Shown one piece after another: positions 1 to 27,000 of a DNA stretch of 64,000 bases. Positions within the stretch are counted from its first letter, which is position 1, and each line of letters opens with the position of its first letter. The translations under genes were made by a program, and so were the position numbers. This stretch comes from Chamaea fasciata (Eukaryota > Chordata > Aves > Passeriformes > Sylviidae), in contig JARCOQ010000017.1 of NCBI GenBank assembly GCA_029207755.1, forward strand, positions 9,498,945 to 9,562,944, read 5' to 3'. The notes under the pieces are model-generated. The model saw nothing but the letters and a program-made list of their open reading frames with translations, searched no databases and was not told the origin of the DNA.

Positions 1-15204
<15,204 letters not shown>

Positions 15205-15585
15205 GATGCCGCCCCCTCCCGCGCCACGGCGCCGCTTCCGCCCCACGCCCCGCCCCGCCCCGGCACGCGCCATCATGCTACGGGGGGGGTGAGAGGAACG
15301 GCGGATTGTGCGAGGGTCCCCTCAGCTCCACTGCTGCCCACTGTGACAACCGAGAAGGAGCGAACGAGAGTGAAGCGAGCGGGGCCCGCGAGGCAGCGAG
15401 CGGGGAGCGGGCAGCGCCGGGGTCGCCAGGCCACGGGGAGAAGTGACTCCCCCGGCGGGCGGGAGTGGTAGGGGCCTCCCGGCGGGCCTCGGGGGCGGCC
15501 CCTGGCGGGGATGTGGGCTGCGCTGATTGGCCAGGGCGCCTTAAAGGGGCCGCGGCGGGAAAGCGCCCCAGGGTTGAGGCTGTCC

Positions 15586-15800
15586 CGGGTCTTGTCGCGT
15601 TCTGTCACGGTCTGTCGCGGTCTGTCGCGCCGTGCCGTGCTATGCCACACCCCATCCCAGTATTCTCACGCTGTGTCCAGCTGTGCAGAGCCGTGCCACG
15701 CCGCGGCGTGCTGTGTCACACGGTGTCACACCGTGCCGCGCTGTCTGGCGCTGTGCCGTGCCCTGTGCCGTGCCCTGTGCCGTGCCCGCTGTGTCGCACT
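15586..15800. repeat. CpG-rich minisatellite (CTGTGCCGTGCC-type units)
   Basis: Degenerate tandem array of 10-12 bp units. It starts as TCTGTCGCGG-like copies near 15,600 and ends with three perfect CTGTGCCGTGCC copies at 15,751-15,786. Related CGTGCCGCGCTGTGTC words fill the space between. Overlapping open frames here on both strands are by-products of the repeat. Confidence 0.85.
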
Positions 15801-16064
15801 GCCACCGAGCCCCTCGGGACCCGAATGGGGTTTGAGTCACACGTGTGGGTTTTTCGGTCGCGGATCAGCAGCTGATGTGATATGTGACTGCGTGTATGAC
15901 ATGACAAGCCGTGGCACGGTGAGTCGGTTCAGTCGGCGGTGTGCCGAACCAGCCGGCGTTCGCGAGGGATCTCAGGAGAAGGTTCCTGTCGCTGAGGGTG
16001 GTCGGGCACTGGGCTCGGCAGGGAATAGCCACAGCACCGGCCTGGCAGAGCTCCAGGAGCGCCG

Positions 16065-16186
16065 GGAGCCCGCTCCCAGGCACAGGGCGGGATTGTTGGG
16101 GTGCAGAGCCAGGGCTTGGACTCTGTCGTCCTGAGGGGTCACTCCCGACTCACGATATTCTGATCCAGGTTCTAATTCTGTGATTC
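16065..16186 (+). mobile_element. CR1 LINE 3' end (diverged)
   Basis: Matches the remembered avian CR1 3' end: GGGCGGGATTGTTGGGGTG, then a TTGGACTCT...GTCCTGAGGGGTC block, then CGATATTCTGATCC and a final CTGTGATTCC. It is old and diverged, so the boundaries are approximate. Confidence 0.6.
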
Positions 16187-16194
16187 CAATCTTT

Positions 16195-16565
16195 TGTTTT
16201 AAGGAAAAGAGGAACGGGGTGCCTGGCCGAGAGGCACCAGGAGTGAAGTCAGGGAGCTGAGCGGTACCTGAGGAAAAGGTAATTTTGGAAGTGGGAGATC
16301 ACAAGCACTGACTCATTGACCGCCTACTCCAAGCGGACCCCGGACTCAAATGGAGGGAAGAACTCTGCCTGTGGACTAATTAGCGTGAGACATGAGAGAT
16401 ATACCTAGCAAGTAGGGGATTGAGTACTAATTAACAAAAAAATCTGTAATTTACAACCAATGAATGCTGATAACTTTGTTAAAAGGTACAAATAATGTAA
16501 AATCTAGATGAGCAGGGAGCCAGCCTTTTGTGGGTTATCACCCAGCTCCCTACTTTGTGCAAATT
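16195..16565 (+). mobile_element. Possible endogenous-retrovirus LTR remnant
   Basis: A non-coding block with an LTR-like order of parts: GC-richer start, CAACCAATGAATG (CCAAT) at about 16,457, a TATA-like GGTACAAATAATGT at about 16,485, then GGTTATCACCCAGCTCCC and an AT-rich end. I recall similar sequence from solo LTRs of passerine endogenous retroviruses. I did not find clear TG...CA ends or a target duplication. No viral gene is present. It could instead be unique sequence. Confidence 0.4.
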
Positions 16566-16570
16566 AGAAA

Positions 16571-18150
16571 AAAAACCCCAAAATGATCGGTATGTGAGTT
16601 GGTGCTGCACACTGAGGAACAAGCCCATGCTTGGGACAACAATCCTGTGCCACGGGCCATGTAGTGCTGAGTCTTGTTTTCCATCTGTTCATTTCTTCCC
16701 CCTTGTTCTTCTTTAAGTACCAAATTAAAAGAGACAAAAAAGCAAGTGTAATGTTAAGCCCCAGCTCTGCTGGGCAAAACCCCAACCTCTTGTTTAACCA
16801 AGCTGGATTTCCTGTGGGAATAAATAGCAGTGATTATTTCAGGTGACTCTTAATGGCAATGGCCATGGCCACGCTTTCAGGGTCCTGGAGTTCCTTCAGC
16901 AAATCCATGTACAAGTCAAGGTGCAAAATGGCTTTTTCCCCGTGAGCCCCTGGGGATGGGCAGATGGGCCTCTGTGTCCTGGTCCCCACAGGGGACACAG
17001 CAAGCCATGGGTGACAGACACCCATCCCACTGTTCACTGTCCTCCTGGAAGGCCCCAAAATTTGGGGGAAAAGGCTGTGCTTCCTCCTGCAGAGGGCACT
17101 GGGAACTTGTGCTTTTTACTTTCTGGGAAAGATCCCCTGGAGCTGGTGCAGCTCTCACTTGCACACTCTGCTGCCTCTGCTCACCCTGGGGACACTTGGT
17201 GTGACAGGGACAGGGCTCTTGGCCTCCCTCACTGGGGGAAAGCAAGGAACCACAGAGCTGCTTAATGTGAAAAAAACACTGCTGGGAAATCAACCTGCCC
17301 TGCTCTGCCCCTGCTTCTCCCTCTGTGCCAGAGTGACAATGAGATACCAGCTCTGGAAGGGCTTCCTGGTAGTTTTTAAACCCCAACCAAGATGTGCTGC
17401 CCACAGGTTGGTTCCCACAGTGCTGAACCACCAATCTCACCTAAATCCTCCAATTACTGAGCCTGAACATGTTTGAGACAGCAGGAGGTGCTCCCAGCTT
17501 TGAGCATCTGCTGTGCTGAGGTTGCTCCCTTGCACTGGGTTACTCCTGTCCTGTTCTCCCTTGGGAGATGTAGCTCCTCTGAAGTGCAAAATCCTGTTGC
17601 TGTGGCTTTCCTGGGGGAAGGAGGAAAATGTCCTGCATAAGTGTGCCTGAATTTACTGTTTTGTCTGAGAAAACACTTTTGTTTTGCCACGTTGGGTTTG
17701 TGTCATTTTGCAGTAACCAAATGACACGTTTTGGCCATGAGATAGCATTTCCCATTCCATTGCCTTTCCTGGTGAGACACTGGGCTGAGGGGAAGATGTT
17801 TTGCCCAGAACTGGAGCAAAGCCAAACTAAAATGAACTCAAAATCCTTTGTGAGATGGTATTTGTGTTCTATTCAAGCCATCAGGTGTGTCTTGGACCTC
17901 ACCCTATTCTAGTTCATATCAGGAAATGACCACACAGTCCCCAGGGGTGCTGAGACCCCTTTGGGAGGCTGCAGGGTGGCTGACCCACCACTGCCCTGGG
18001 GGCAGGATCCTCAGGGGCTATGGGGAGCCTGCCTGGCTGCAGTGCCTTCTCCCAGGGCTGAAACACTCCACAGGCACCAGCCCAGCCTCAAGAGGAAGCT
18101 GGAGCCTCTCAGCCAAATTCTTCTGCTATGACAGATGGAAATGGGACATT
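16571..18150. other. Intergenic, nothing recognised
   Basis: GC-moderate sequence with many short overlapping frames on both strands and no family resemblance, splice pattern or repeat that I can support. Confidence 0.6.
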
Positions 18151-18154
18151 TCCT

Positions 18155-18231
18155 TTTGGTTTTTTTTGTGTTTTTTTTTTTTGTTTTGTTTTGTTTTGTT
18201 TTTTTTTTTGAGATGAGAGAAAAAAAAAAAA
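18155..18231. repeat. T-rich/A-rich low-complexity tract with hairpin
   Basis: A run of T blocks interrupted by G ends in T11 (18,199-18,209). A 10-nt GAGATGAGAG spacer follows, then A12 (18,220-18,231). T11 and A11 are exact inverted repeats. Confidence 0.9.
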
Positions 18232-18239
18232 CTAAAGGC

Positions 18240-18420
18240 CATTTGTGCAATTAAGAGCCTTAAATGTGGATTTTATTTCGATGTAATGGCATGCTTATAG
18301 CATATAAAAGGAGAGCCAGATGGTTGTTAAAACCACATTTACTAAGTTCTAATAACTGTGAATTTGACCTGCAGCCCATCAAAAGCTGCACTGCCTCATT
18401 ATAAAACAGCTTGGGAGTGT
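18240..18420. promoter_or_regulatory. Candidate conserved noncoding element
   Basis: An AT-rich, non-repetitive block in a GC-rich setting, with words such as CTTAAATGTGG, AGCATATAAAAGG, AAAACCACATTTAC and CTAATAACTGTG. No coding frame. The call is from composition only. Confidence 0.22.
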
Positions 18421-21400
18421 CACTCCCAGATCCTCTGGCTGATCCTTGCTGGGACCTTTGGACACAGCAGCACTCACTGGTCAGGGCAGGATTTGCCCTT
18501 GTGGCACAGCCCTGCAGCCACAAGGTGTCTTGCCTGTCTCTGCTTCAGCTTCGATTGGTTGGTGATAGTGACAAGGACAGAGGGACCAGGAGGTGTGGGA
18601 CACTCTGCCAGCTTGGGGAGAAGGGCCAGGGCCCCTCCATGGGCTGCAGGGCAGAGCAGAGTCTCTGCACACCCGGGGCAGAGCTCTCCTCTGCTGTTCC
18701 ACATGGTGCTGGTGGGCTCAGGGGAGGCAGCAGTGAGAGTGAAGGATGGAGAGTGGAGAACAGTGGGTGGAATGTGGAGGGTAGAAGATGGAGGATGGAA
18801 GGTGGAGGATGGAGGGTGGAGGTTGGAAAGTTGAGGCTGGAGGGTATAGAATAGGTGGAAGGTGGAACATAGAGGAGGACTGGGCAGAAGCTGGGGTATG
18901 ACTCCTCCCCCCATGAGAACCTTGTTTAAACTTGTGCAGGCAGGGAAGGAATAGGGTGAATCTATGGAGGGAAGTGCAGGTCTCATCCTCCACTGCCTCC
19001 CAACACCTGCTGCACACAATGCACAGGATCCAGGCAGCTCCTTCCCTGCAGCAACCCTTGCACAGCACCAGCTTCTGCAGCACCTCTGGGCTGGATCTGG
19101 CCCCTGTGCATTCAAGGGGAGTCCAGGACAAGCAGGAGAGTGAGCCCCCAGACCTGTGGGCTGGGCTGTGGCATCCCTCCCCCCAGCTCTGCCTGCCAGC
19201 AGCACAGCCGACCTTCCTTCTTTGGTAAAGACTCCAACAATTCCCTTTTTAGGCTTAATACCACCAGTCCTGGGAAGGAACAGGAGCCTGTTCCCCAGCC
19301 CAGCTTTTGGGTGGAGGGGCTGTCTGCAGGGAAACAGTCCCTGCTTTAAATGCCTGCAAAGGGCTTTCCAAGACAGCCTTTCTCCAAGACTCTCTGAGCC
19401 TGACAGCTCCTGCCCACTGCAGAGGCACCCCTGGTCCCTCCTCAGCTCATCAGCTGCCCAACCTGCCTTCCCAGGACCACACCTCACCCAGCCAGCACGA
19501 AGGTATTGTTGTGCTGGCAGAAGTCTGCTTTCCTTATTATTACTCCTAGAAAGCTCTCCCTGATGAATGCCAGCTGGGATACTTTTTTTTTTTTTTCCCT
19601 AGGTCTTATTGCATTGTTGATATGGATTTCTCTGCAGAGCCGTTTGTCCTCCCCTTCACATCCCATTCCATGCCCCACAAGACCCCCTGCCATGTTGCCT
19701 GGGCCCAAACCCATCCCCTGGGAGCACTGGCTGCTGCAGAACTCTCCCAGTTAGCCCAGTCCCTCCAGGAGCAGGCAGCTGGCAGGGCTGGGGCTGGCAG
19801 TGTCTCCAGCATTCCCTGCTATCCTGACAGCATTCCCAGGAAACAGCCTCCGTGTGAGCTCCTCCAGCATCATCTCCTGTTGGCAAAGGCATTTATTGGT
19901 CTCCTCCTGCTCTGTGCCACCCCAGTGATGAGACCTGTGTCCCAGCACTGCCCAGGCCTGGACAGGAGGATGGATGGGAGCTGGCAGTGGGATGGGAACT
20001 CATGAAAGGCTCCTACAGATGGGTTCATTTGCTTCATTCCCATTGAACATATTGAAACTCTCCTGTTTTTGTGGGATAATGTCAGATCTGGGCTCCTTGG
20101 CTGGATTCCCTCTGCAGGAGGGAACACTCACCAACTCCCAGTGTTACCTCCCCTGGGGATGTGCAAGCAGCCCAAAGTAGTGCACCTGATGTGGGGAAGA
20201 TTTGCCCACCTTCCCTTCACATCCCATGGGAGCAGTGGCAGGGCAGCTTTTGGGCGCTGTTGGAAACTTATCCCAGCAAACCCCTCCGTAGTTGTGCTGG
20301 AAATCCAGAGGTTTTGGAGCTGGAAAGCCTCTAAGAGATAATGCTGGTGTTTGTGCTGGATCCACTGAAACTCTGGGAGCAGCAGCTGCCAAGATACAGC
20401 ACAACACTGAGTTCCTGCCAGGGCTAGGGGTACCACTGCTGTGCAGCTCCAGGATTTCCTCCATGTGCTAGAGACAAGGAGTGGTAAGAGATATTCCCTG
20501 CTCCTAGAGCCCTTCTGAGTAATGAAATCTCCAAGGTTAAGATACTCTGGCACATCTGTCTTCAAAAGCCTTTTAGAAAGCTCTGCTTGGCAAGCAAGGA
20601 AGGTGAAGAGTGATGGTTCAGCATGGACTCTGTGTTCAGGGTGCTGCTGTATTATTGGGAGTGAGGCATGTCAGCCTTGAGAATAGCAGGGCATCATCCA
20701 GGATGGGGCTGGAACCATCAGCATGGAGAAGTCTGGAAATGTGGGATATTTGAGCTTGAGGTCCTCTCTCTGTTGTAGAGGAGAATAAAGTTATCACTAT
20801 CCCTTGCACTGCCTCCTGCAAGGGGTGGGCAAATTCTTCCCAGTGTCCCCCTGATGGTCTCAGGGCAGGGACACAGGCAAGTCACCAGCAAAGCTCTGGT
20901 GGTGACACAACTTGGCAGCCAGCTGGGGAAAGGATAGGATGCTGTGCTCTCAGGGCTGAGTGACTGCAGAAGACACTTTGCTTGGCTTTGTCAGTGTGTG
21001 AGTGTGGGTGGATGGTCCTAGTGGCCATGGGGCTGCCACAAAACCCCTGCACGTGGTAGAAATCCCATCCTGGCTGGTTATATTTCTCTTCTGCTCCAGC
21101 TTTGCTCTACTCCCTAACTAAGAAAAAAGGCCCCAGGGAGCACTCAGAAAAACTGTTAAATATAATTTAAAAGAAATCAAACCAAATAAATGCAGAGAGA
21201 TTGAAGAAATACATCCTGCCTGCACAAGTCCCAGCCTCCAGTGCTGCCTGTGCTGGTGCTGCTGGTATGGCAGCCAGGGCTGTGGCACAGAGATCCCAAA
21301 ATATCTCAGCCCATGTAGGAACAATCACCCAGAGGTTTCTTCCTCTCCTGGCTGGATGAGGCTCTCCCTGCCCCTCCAGCTGTCTGCAGGCAGGGAAGCA

Positions 21401-21769
21401 TCAGGCATTTCTGCATGGCCCATGCAGGGAGAGCATTGAATTTCTCAAAAAGACCTTAGGATTGGGATCCTGCTGAAGCAGATGGATAATTTGGGGCTGG
21501 AGCAGCAGCAGGGGTGTAAGTCAGCGTGGCTGTGATGCAGCTGTGCCCGGTTTCACCAGCCCGACGTGGCCCTGTTGGGATGGAGACGGCTGATGGGTTC
21601 TTCTCCTCCCTCCCACCCCCCTGTCCCTGGGGACACGCTGCTCCTGCCCTGCAGCCGCCAAGAAGAAACTGGTTCCTGACTGTTTTAGCAACTTCAAGTA
21701 TTAGGTTCAGTTTCCTTTGATTCCCCGTGTTTGGTTTGCTCTCCTACTTCATAAATATTCAACCACCAG
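18421..21769. other. Intergenic, nothing recognised except a minisatellite
   Basis: Contains the purine-rich tandem repeat listed separately at 18,730-18,885. The longest frame (18,474-19,487, minus) runs through that repeat and is not credible as a gene. No repeat family is seen elsewhere. Confidence 0.6.
18730..18885. repeat. Purine-rich minisatellite (GGTGGAGGATGGA-like)
   Basis: Imperfect tandem units built from GGTGGA, GGATGGA, GAGTGGA and AAGGTGGA. Pyrimidines on the plus strand are almost only T. The repeat creates long frames on both strands. Confidence 0.85.
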
Positions 21770-21985
21770 ATGCTTGAAAAAGCGCCGGCGAATTCCCCCG
21801 CGCGTCGGTGGGAGCGGCGCCCGCGGTCCCTGGCCCCGTCCCGCCGAGATCCATCCCCGTGGAAAGGCACAGGACAGGGCCGGGGCCAAAGCCGACAGCT
21901 CGTAAACCAGCGCGGTGCCGAAACGCGCTCCCCCGGCCGGCGGGTACCCGCCGCGGGATGTGAAACAGCAGCTTGAGGAGGCGCA
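21770..21985. promoter_or_regulatory. Isolated CpG island
   Basis: A short stretch packed with CG dinucleotides (GCGCCGGCGAATTC, CCCGCGCGTCGG, GGAGCGGCGCCCGCGG, CCCCGGCCGGCGGGTACCCG) in sequence otherwise poor in CG. This usually marks a promoter or an unmethylated regulatory element. No exon, TATA box or adjoining gene is evident on either strand. Confidence 0.45.
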
Positions 21986-23889
21986 GGCTGCGAACTCGGT
22001 GCCCTAAACAGCACGGATGGCTCTGCAGGGACATTCCCAGGGAACGGTGGGGGTGCAGCTGCTCCCTGGGAATCCGGGTTTTGTGGGCACTTGCTTTCCC
22101 GAGCATTGCCAGCTCCCTATGTCTGCTGTCCGAGAGTGAAATCCAAAGGGTTCCTCAGCGTCCAGGGGGTGATGGAGGTACAGGGAGACATTTTGCAAGG
22201 CAGACTGATGTTTTCCTGCTCCCTTTCTCCAATGGATAGGGGCAGCATTACCCACCTCATGTGCTCACACAGCTTGTCACCAACTGGGGACACACCTGCG
22301 CCACCAGGTCTGCAAGGCTCAGGGGTGCTGGGCACCCTCACTGATGGCTTAGCCAGAGCTGAAAGGACCATAGGGAGAGAAAAACAGGGGAAAAAATAAA
22401 ACCCCAACCCCCTGCATTACAAAGAGTTCCCTGTTCAGCAGGGCAGTGCCCTGGTGACATCTGCACCAAGGTTGAGTGGCAGTTTCAGAGCAGGAGGTGT
22501 CAGGAGGGTGCAGGACTGGAGAGGGGAGAGCACAGCAGCCCCCCGAAGCTCCCCCAGTGCCTGGGCAATCCTACAAACCCCAGCTCCTGCTTAGTATTTC
22601 CCTCTCTTGCCAAAATCACTCTGAAGCATGTCAGCATGCTGTCATGTAAGGAATCTCATTTTGGAGAGGCTTTTTCTCCCTCATTTTGCCTTCAACACAA
22701 ACCAGACACAGCCTCACTTTATTGGGTGTGAGGGCAGGGCTGCCCACATCCGGCCTTCCTCCACTCCCTCCCCAAAACCATGCTGGAGTGGAGTTGGAGG
22801 ACTCACGCTTTATCTGGGATACTTTTTGCTGTGCGTGCAGGGACCTTCTGCACAGATGTGCTCGTGTGCAGAACCCCCTTGTTGGGCTGTGGATGCCCTG
22901 CATGGAAGCCACAGGAGAGAGAGCCAAACTGCTCTGTGAGGTGGCTTTGGGGCTGCTCAGGTGCTGCCAGCTAGGCCCTAGGGTCAGGCAAACCTTGGAT
23001 GTGTGCGATGCAGCATTTTCCCTCCGCTGCATTATTATTTTGAGGACTGACGGCCAATTCCCAGAGGAGCAGAGCTCCCTGCAAAGCCCCAGGAGATACT
23101 TGTTCCCTCCTCTTCTAACCCTCATCACCCAAAGCCCCTCAGCGAGGCCACAGTCTCTGCACATTCCTTCCCTTCTTATTCCAGGTGACTGCACAGACCC
23201 CCAGAGCCCCTTACCTGCCTGACCCCAGGGCTCAGCTCCCGTGCTCTGGGGATGGATAGGGATGGACAAGTCCTGGCCTGGATTCCCCATGCCCCTCTCA
23301 GCCCCCGTCATCAAAACAGGGATTTCCCTTCTCTGAGTGACTTACTGTGACTCTGGGTGCCTGGGGAGGCAGGGAGCAGCTCCCCTTGGCCCTGTATGCA
23401 GGTGATCAGCAGGGTAATTAATTGGTTTGGGTGGCATTTATGCCTGGTTTGTACACCTGATGTCATCCTTCCTTTCTGAGAGGTTTGGCCTGGGAAGCAA
23501 GAATAATCTGTGGTCAGCGAGGGATGAAAACCCTCTGTCCACTTGCAGTCCTACACAGGGAGTTTTGGAGCCAGTGGCTCCAGCCAGATGTGCAGAATTT
23601 GCTTAAAAAAGGGCTGTGAGAGCCAGTAAGTGGTGATGCCCCTGCAAGAGTGGCACAGTGCTGAGGGCCTCCACTTCCAGCTTTTTCCAAACAGGGAAAG
23701 CTGCCCTGCTGCCATGAGGAAGCTGTGGCTTCCCAAGAGCGCTGAAATCAAATGAGGCTTTGAATGGCTGCTCTCAGAAGGTGCCTGAATCCCACCTGAG
23801 TCCTCTTCCAGTCCTGCTTCATGGCCAGTACCAGCTGGGACTGGGAGTTCTGTCCCCATCACTGTGTGGGACCAGAGAGGAGGTGTGGC
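21986..23889. other. Intergenic, nothing recognised
   Basis: GC-rich sequence with overlapping chance frames (the longest is at 22,631-23,314, minus). I see no domain, repeat family or splice structure. Confidence 0.6.
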
Positions 23890-24032
23890 AAGACCTCGAC
23901 CATGGTCCAAGACATGGACAATGCTCTCAAGCACGTGGTGTGATTTTTGGAGTTGTCCTGTGCAGGGCCAGGAGCTGGGCTCTGTGATCCTTGTGGGTCT
24001 GTTCCAGCCAGGATATTCTATGATTGTATGAC
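23890..24032 (+). mobile_element. CR1 LINE 3' end
   Basis: Carries the avian CR1 3' signature: GACAATGCTCTCAAGCACG, GGTGTGATTTTTGGAG, GTCCTGTGCAGGGCCAGGAG, then TGATCCTTGTGGGTC and the terminal GATATTCTATGATTGTATGA. It is truncated on the 5' side and has no coding part. Confidence 0.88.
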
Positions 24033-27000
24033 AGTTGTCTCCAATTTTACCTGCAGTAACCTGGGAGTAGCTTTTGCCTCTTGTAGGTTTACAGCTCATT
24101 CTTACAATATATTGCAGTCTGCATCATGCAAGACACATGTTGGAGAACATTTTGGGTGCAAAGACTGTTGCACTCAGTGGAGTATCTGGCCAGCAATGCC
24201 ATGTCTGGACCTGATCTCTGCTGAGTCTGGTCCTCAATGCCCCCTGGACTAACAGGGAGCTGAGGCAGCACATCCTCTTTGCATAACATCCAGCACCTCT
24301 GCTCCCTCCTGTGCTCCTGCACCAGCCCAGCCATCCCTGACCACACCTTTCCCCATCTGCAGCACTAGCCAAAGGTGTCCTGAGCAGGTTCTGCATCCCA
24401 GGGAGAGAACAACCCCCTTTTCAATGATTCCTGGCCCATATGGAGCACAGCTTTGCAAAGGAACAAGAATTTGTTCCAGAGTTCACCGAAGTTTAAAGCG
24501 AGTTTTTCTCAGACTCACCCTCTGTGATGCTTTTCCATACTAACTCACATCAAATCATCACTGGACATTTATTATTTCTGGGCATGCTCCAGTTCCTCCA
24601 GAAGGCAGCAATAAGAGGGCCCCTCACCTCCTTTTTCTCCTGCCATCCCCAGGCTCTGTCCCAGCCCCCCTAATTTTCCATCCCTCAAAACCTCCAAACT
24701 CAACACCCCCAAAACCCCCAACAAGGAGCTGGGCTGGATCATGTCCCAGAAGGGTGAGGGCTCTCCGTACAGCTGGGACAACCAGTCCAGACTGTGGAGC
24801 TCAGCCTGGGTGGTGGCAACAAGAGGGTGAGCAGAGTGGAAGGGCTGGCTGGGAGCAGAGCATTGCAGTATGGGGAGACAGAGGAGGTGAGGAGGTGCAG
24901 GAGAACGCCAGAATCTCCTCTGACCGCTGCTTGATGCTCCCTGCTGCAATTCAAAAGCTGCAGCAGCCTCAGGATAGGGTTTCCAGTACAAACACTTGGA
25001 GGTTTTCTCTCCAAGTTTATGTTCCAAGACTAATTTCTCAATATTCGTTGAGGGAGTCTGCCTTTCTGTGGGTGTAAATCTGTGTACCTCCACCACCTCA
25101 CAGAGGCCCATGCTGATTGATATCAGCTGAGATGCTGACCCCAAATTTGCAGTTTGCACAAACGTTCCTGCCAATAAAGCTGTTATTTAAAGTATTCAGA
25201 GAAAGTGAACCCAGGAGGCATGTGAACATGGTCCAAACAAATCTAATTAAAGCTTTCATCCAGAAAATTCTTCCTTACTATAGAACAAAAATCCACACAT
25301 TAATACTTGTCCTCACTTCACTGGGGCTAAAAAACTCAGTTTGGAAGCCTAGGATAAATGAAATTTGTGCTGGGCTGAGCACTCACAAACCCTGCTGGCT
25401 CTAGGACTCCTCAGAGCTCCCCTTTGGTCTCCCCCTGCATCCCCATCCTTACAGTACTTTCTGGATGGTTCTTAGCTTTGTGGAGAAACTCGTTGCTTAA
25501 TTCAGACAGTCCAGCTGGGCTGCAGTGGAGCAGCCACATGCTGCTGCATGTGCTGGGAAAGCAGCTAAGGAAACATCCTGCCAGGGGCCAATGGAAGCCA
25601 GGGAGGACAGAGGTACCAGCATCAGAGGAGCCACCAGCTTGCAGAAACATTGTGGAGCTGATCCAGATGCTACATCCTGGCTGTTCCAGAGGCTGGGGTG
25701 CTATCTTGGGGTAGTTATGTCTTGTTCTAATCTGCACAAACTATCACAGTAAACCCAGCAGCAGCTGACCCAGTCCTTGCAGCAGCATTTAGGAGGGCTC
25801 CATGTTATCCTGATTATCATGATAAACTGATTATCCTTGGGATACAGGCAGGGCTCTTTTCCAAGGGTATCACTCCCAGGAGTTACTCCTGTCACATCCT
25901 ATGGGAACACTGTCCTGGTGCCTCTGATGGTTCCAAGTGGGAGCCAAGGACCAGCTCTGCAGGACACGTGTCTGACCCTCTGAAGTTCAAGGACTACAGG
26001 CACATAATCCATTGCTAGTATAGCCTCTTCCCATTTTCTCTTCTCCTGTCTTTCTGTCCCTTGTTTCAACTGACATTAAGTGGAAATCACCCCATCACTC
26101 ACCTTTTTCTTCCTCACTGCCTCTCCAAGAAGCTAAGCAAACGAATCTACCCCCCTGGATCACCTTCATTTCATCTGCCCTCCCAAAGCCCCGTGTTTTT
26201 CTGAGGGCTTGCAGCAAGACAGCCCTGCAGGCATTTTCCAAGACAGGAGAAACTTCAGACAGCAACAAAAAATGTGTAGAATTTGGCCTATTTCTCTCCC
26301 CTTACCTTTTGGTGACCCTCAGAGAGCTTTAGGCAGCATCTTCCTTGCTCCCTGTCATACCCCAGGACAGCTCCTGCCAGCCTAGCCCAGGGTGCCTGCT
26401 GGGGAACGAGCCACAGAAATGGAAAAAGGGAAAGAATGAGACAGGTGGGGAGGAGATGACTTGACTGCTAATGTAGGAATTATTTTCATGCACATTCCTC
26501 GTGTAACCAAATGGCTGGAGGAAGATCTTTCAATACCAGCTGTGCACCTCATCCCCACTGAGAGAGTCTGGCTGCTCAAGGGGAGTCCTAAGTTTTAGAT
26601 TTGCATTAATCACGTTCTCCTAGATGGTTTTGGCCACTGCACAGCTGGAGAAATCCAAGATAAGGTTTGAAACAGAAATCTTGACCTCAGTGGTACCTCT
26701 TTATCCCACCCCTTTCCTCCAAGGAATTGCCCAAGGCCACAGACATCCTTCTTCTCTGCTGGGAGCCAGGCCTGGCTAGTACAGAACAAAAATAACTTGT
26801 CTCCTGTTGCTGAGCTGGAGATCAGTGCTGCAGAGGGACTGCTCCGTCTGCAGCACCAGGGCAGATAGACAAACTCAGTGCTGCAGCTCACCAGGAAAAC
26901 CCCAGACTTGGAGTAGAGGATAAAAAAGGTCAGGGATATCTTGTGTGTGGCATTGCAGAGGGAGGCCGGGGCAACAGAAACTGCCCAGGCATGCAGGATG

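Noticed and set aside
18474..19487. 337-codon minus-strand frame
   Set aside because: It runs through the purine-rich minisatellite and is overlapped by frames on the other strand. No domain or codon pattern supports it.
22631..23314. 227-codon minus-strand frame
   Set aside because: No domain resemblance and an equally long overlapping plus-strand frame. Typical of GC-rich intergenic DNA.
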